In this document: positions 6,389-8,450 of the stretch, piece after piece
Layout: each line of letters begins with the position of its first letter
Numbering within the stretch: the first letter of the stretch is position 1
From: an uncultured Micrococcales bacterium
GTDB taxonomy: Bacteria > Actinomycetota > Actinomycetes > Actinomycetales > Microbacteriaceae
Assembly: GCA_913056225.1 (NCBI GenBank)
Contig: CAJXMQ010000040.1
Span: 1-8,450, forward strand
Length of the DNA stretch: 8,450 nt
Direction of reading: 5' to 3'
Notes under the pieces: model-generated
The model's database searches: none
Seen by the model: the letters and a program-made list of their open reading frames with translations, nothing else
What the model was told of the DNA's origin: nothing
Program-made: the position numbers and the translations under genes

Positions 6389-7909
6389 TTGAGAAGGTCG
6401 CTGCAGGCCCGGGCCGTAACAATGACGGTTTTACTGAGTGCCATCGCGACTTTTACACTCGGCGGATTCATGAGCTACACACTGGCTGATGGTCTATATG
6501 AATCTCGGCTTGAGACGGCTTTGGAAGACACCTCCAGTGCTGTGAACACAGTAAACAGAACCCTTAGCGGGGCCGCGGTTAGCGATGAAACGACCCTGCA
6601 GACGCTTTTGAACTCTCTGGTTCCAACCTTGGAGGAGGCCGGTTCAAGAAAAGTAGCGCTCCTCAGGTCTCCAGGTCAGCCCCAATTACAGCTTCTACAA
6701 TCACCCGTGAGTGCAGATCTAGATTTTCAGCTAATTCCGGATGAACTCAGGGATGCGGTGCGCCAGGGCGGCAATCAGCTCAGCTATCAAGCCGTTGAAT
6801 TAAGCTCTGATCAGTCCACATCACCGGGCTTAATTGTTGGTGCTCCCGTCGATGTCCCTCTTGCTGGTCAATTTGAGCTCTATCTGGTTTTTGATTTTTT
6901 TGAATCGCAGTTGACTTTGGATTACGTGCAGCAGGTGCTCACCATCGGTGGGTTGATTTTGCTGGCGATCATCGGTGTGGTCTCATATTTCGTCACCCGC
7001 AGGCTGGTTAAGCCAGTTTTGAAAGCCGTGGAGGTGAGTGAAGAGTTTGCCAAGGGCGACCTTGACAGAAGGGTAAGCGAAAAAGGCGAAGATGCGGTTA
7101 GCACCCTGGCCAGGTCTTTGAACCGAATGGCAAGAAGTTTGCAGCAACAGATTGATCAGCTGGATCAACTTTCAAAAATGCAACAACGTTTCGTAAGTGA
7201 CGTTAGCCATGAGCTCAGAACTCCAATGACCACCATCAAATTAGCCGGTGAGGTGATTTTTGCCAAAAGGGACGACTTGGACCCGTCTTTGAGACGCTCG
7301 GCGGAATTACTACATGACCAGATTTCTAGGTTTGAGCAACTTCTAGCAGACCTGTTAGAAATATCGCGCTATGACGCCAAGGCGGTAACACCTGATATTG
7401 AGAGCGCCGACCTAAACGGAATTGTTGGAAGAGCGATTGCCTCAATTGAGCCACTCGCCATGAATAAAGAGACTGAAATTCAAATTGACATACCTTCGGG
7501 TTCTGTTGATGTTGAGCTTGACCCAAATCGAATAGAGAGACTGCTCAGAAACTTGTTAGCCAATGCCGTTGAGCACGGACTGGGCAAGCCGGTGCGGATC
7601 TCTGTTGCCACCGACGGGCATGCTTCGGCTGTAACTGTTTCAGATCAGGGCGATGGCATGGATCAGGAACAAATGGATCGGGTTTTTGACAGGTTTTGGA
7701 GGGCGGATCCTGCGAGGCAACGAAGTGTAGGCGGAACAGGGTTAGGTCTGGCCATCGCCATGGAGGATGCACTTCTGCACAATGGTTGGCTGGAGGTTGC
7801 CTCCGAGAAAAACAAGGGGACAACATTTAGGCTCACTCTGCCGGTGAAAACCGGCTATCGACTGACCGATTCACCATTGCCCATGCAATCAACGGAGGAG
7901 CTAGCGTGA
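6389..7909 (+). CDS. mtrB: Sensor histidine kinase MtrB
   Basis: This is the membrane-bound kinase partner of MtrA, 506 residues long. Its parts are a first membrane segment at about 10-32, an extracytoplasmic sensor region of roughly 150 residues, and a second membrane segment at about 181-202. A HAMP linker (203-255) runs into a glutamine/leucine-rich coiled stretch. The HisKA box FVSDVSHELRTPM has phosphoacceptor His274. The ATPase domain has the N box around NLLANAVEH (388-396), the G1 box DQGDGM (419-424), an FDRFWRAD box (433-440) and the G2 box GGTGLGLAIA (448-457). The C-terminal DSPLPM (494-499) resembles the SPLPL tail of mycobacterial MtrB, which supports the MtrB assignment over a generic kinase. 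The TTG start at 6389 keeps the conserved RRSLQAR leader; it lies 21 bases after the mtrA stop with no well-spaced ribosome site. An ATG at 6422 is a less likely alternative. The stop overlaps the lpqB start by 4 bases (GTGA). Confidence 0.94.
   Translation: MRRSLQARAVTMTVLLSAIATFTLGGFMSYTLADGLYESRLETALEDTSSAVNTVNRTLSGAAVSDETTLQTLLNSLVPTLEEAGSRKVALLRSPGQPQLQLLQSPVSADLDFQLIPDELRDAVRQGGNQLSYQAVELSSDQSTSPGLIVGAPVDVPLAGQFELYLVFDFFESQLTLDYVQQVLTIGGLILLAIIGVVSYFVTRRLVKPVLKAVEVSEEFAKGDLDRRVSEKGEDAVSTLARSLNRMARSLQQQIDQLDQLSKMQQRFVSDVSHELRTPMTTIKLAGEVIFAKRDDLDPSLRRSAELLHDQISRFEQLLADLLEISRYDAKAVTPDIESADLNGIVGRAIASIEPLAMNKETEIQIDIPSGSVDVELDPNRIERLLRNLLANAVEHGLGKPVRISVATDGHASAVTVSDQGDGMDQEQMDRVFDRFWRADPARQRSVGGTGLGLAIAMEDALLHNGWLEVASEKNKGTTFRLTLPVKTGYRLTDSPLPMQSTEELA
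7894..7900 (+). promoter_or_regulatory. Strong ribosome binding site of lpqB
   Basis: GGAGGAG lies 5 bases before the GTG at 7906, the best Shine-Dalgarno match in the window. It is embedded in the final mtrB codons and fixes the lpqB start within the GTGA overlap. Confidence 0.8.
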
Positions 7910-8450
7910 AAAAGATAGCTTTATTGTTGGTTCTAGTAATCTCCGGCTGTGCCCAGCTACCCAGTTCGGGCCCAGTTGCAAGCGGGCCGGTAATTGATGT
8001 TGGCGGAAATGAAGACTTTGCTTTCTATTCTCCATCCGGTCCTCAGCTTGATGACAACCAAACGGATATTGTTTCTGGCTTCATCAATGCCCATATCGGT
8101 CCTCAAAATGATTATGCGATAGCTAGAGAGTTCTTAACCGAGGACTTTGCAGCTGCGTGGAACCCTCAGGAGGAGGTGTTGATTCGTTCATCAACTCCAA
8201 CTTACGAGCAGATTGGCGGGTCCAGACAACAGGTGACCGTTAGGACGCTGGCCACCGTTGATCAGTTTGGTGAATATCAGGCCCTAGAGGGTGTTGAGCC
8301 CAGAACCTTGTTTTTCAATCTTGTTCAGGAACAGGGTCAATGGAGAATTGACTCGGCACCGAACCTGACTGTCGTCAGCTCACCAGTCTTTGCTGTTGTG
8401 TTTCAAAGCTACCCAATCTATTTCTTTGACCGCGGTTATCGCTATCTTGT
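7906..8450 (+). CDS. lpqB: Lipoprotein LpqB, N-terminal part (truncated by window end)
   Basis: About 181 codons are visible and the frame is still open at base 8450. The product starts KKIALLLVLVISGC: a basic start, a hydrophobic core and a lipobox ISGC with the lipidated Cys at residue 15. It is therefore an exported lipoprotein anchored to the outer face of the membrane. The next residues AQLPSSGPV match the CxxLPxSGPV start of LpqB. The segments that follow, including the FxxxxxxAWxP region and the SYPIYFFDRGYRYL end of the visible part, fit the LpqB N-terminal domain ahead of the GerMN and propeller regions, which lie outside the window. In mycobacteria and Streptomyces LpqB associates with MtrB's extracellular sensor region and modulates MtrAB signalling. 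Its overlap with mtrB is the standard arrangement. Confidence 0.92.
   Translation, partial: MKKIALLLVLVISGCAQLPSSGPVASGPVIDVGGNEDFAFYSPSGPQLDDNQTDIVSGFINAHIGPQNDYAIAREFLTEDFAAAWNPQEEVLIRSSTPTYEQIGGSRQQVTVRTLATVDQFGEYQALEGVEPRTLFFNLVQEQGQWRIDSAPNLTVVSSPVFAVVFQSYPIYFFDRGYRYL

Noticed and set aside
7152..7168. Inverted repeat TTGATC...GATCAA in mtrB
   Set aside because: It follows from the repeated coiled-coil residues IDQLDQL encoded there, and no regulatory position is plausible.
7545..7826. 93-codon minus-strand open frame inside the mtrB ATPase domain
   Set aside because: It overlaps strongly conserved kinase motifs on the plus strand, and its product is rich in Pro, Arg, His and Gln with no family resemblance.

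Overview
The window is a compact, almost gap-free piece of an actinobacterial chromosome. The end of a WhiB-type regulator, a polytopic glycosyltransferase-like protein, a DUF5719 protein, a zincin-like protein, phosphomannomutase and MtrA-MtrB-LpqB together form a set specific to Actinobacteria. Base composition looks close to balanced by eye (not counted), well below typical soil actinobacteria, and the longest gap between genes is 33 bases. A streamlined, lower-GC lineage such as the freshwater 'Luna' Microbacteriaceae (Rhodoluna/Aquiluna type) is my best guess, but it is inference. No stretch of 300 bases lacks a gene. I see no RNA genes, mobile elements, CRISPR arrays or convincing terminators.

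Left part (1-3923, plus strand): the last 20 codons of a WhiB gene (WhiB2/WhmD-like), then an 852-residue membrane protein with a GT2-like head. A 431-residue membrane-anchored DUF5719 protein follows, joined to it by a GTGA stop/start overlap. The head of the large protein lacks most of the acidic residues expected of an active GT2 enzyme.

Middle (3920-5689): a small zincin-like gene on the minus strand overlaps the DUF5719 gene tail to tail by 4 bases and diverges from manB across 33 bases. The zincin-like protein lacks the HExxH zinc motif. manB encodes a complete alpha-D-phosphohexomutase with all four active-site loops intact.

Right part (5690-8450, plus strand): mtrA begins within a few bases of the manB stop and is followed by mtrB and the start of lpqB. 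This is the conserved MtrAB-LpqB module, which in relatives couples cell-envelope homeostasis to cell division. lpqB runs off the window.

Taken together the window looks like an envelope-maintenance cluster: a sugar-phosphate precursor enzyme (ManB), a membrane GT-like protein with an extracytoplasmic partner, a WhiB regulator, and the sensor/regulator/lipoprotein set that watches the wall. Most of the content is conserved core. The points that merit a second look are the apparent loss of catalytic residues in two proteins, the direct manB-mtrA junction, and start sites without Shine-Dalgarno sequences.
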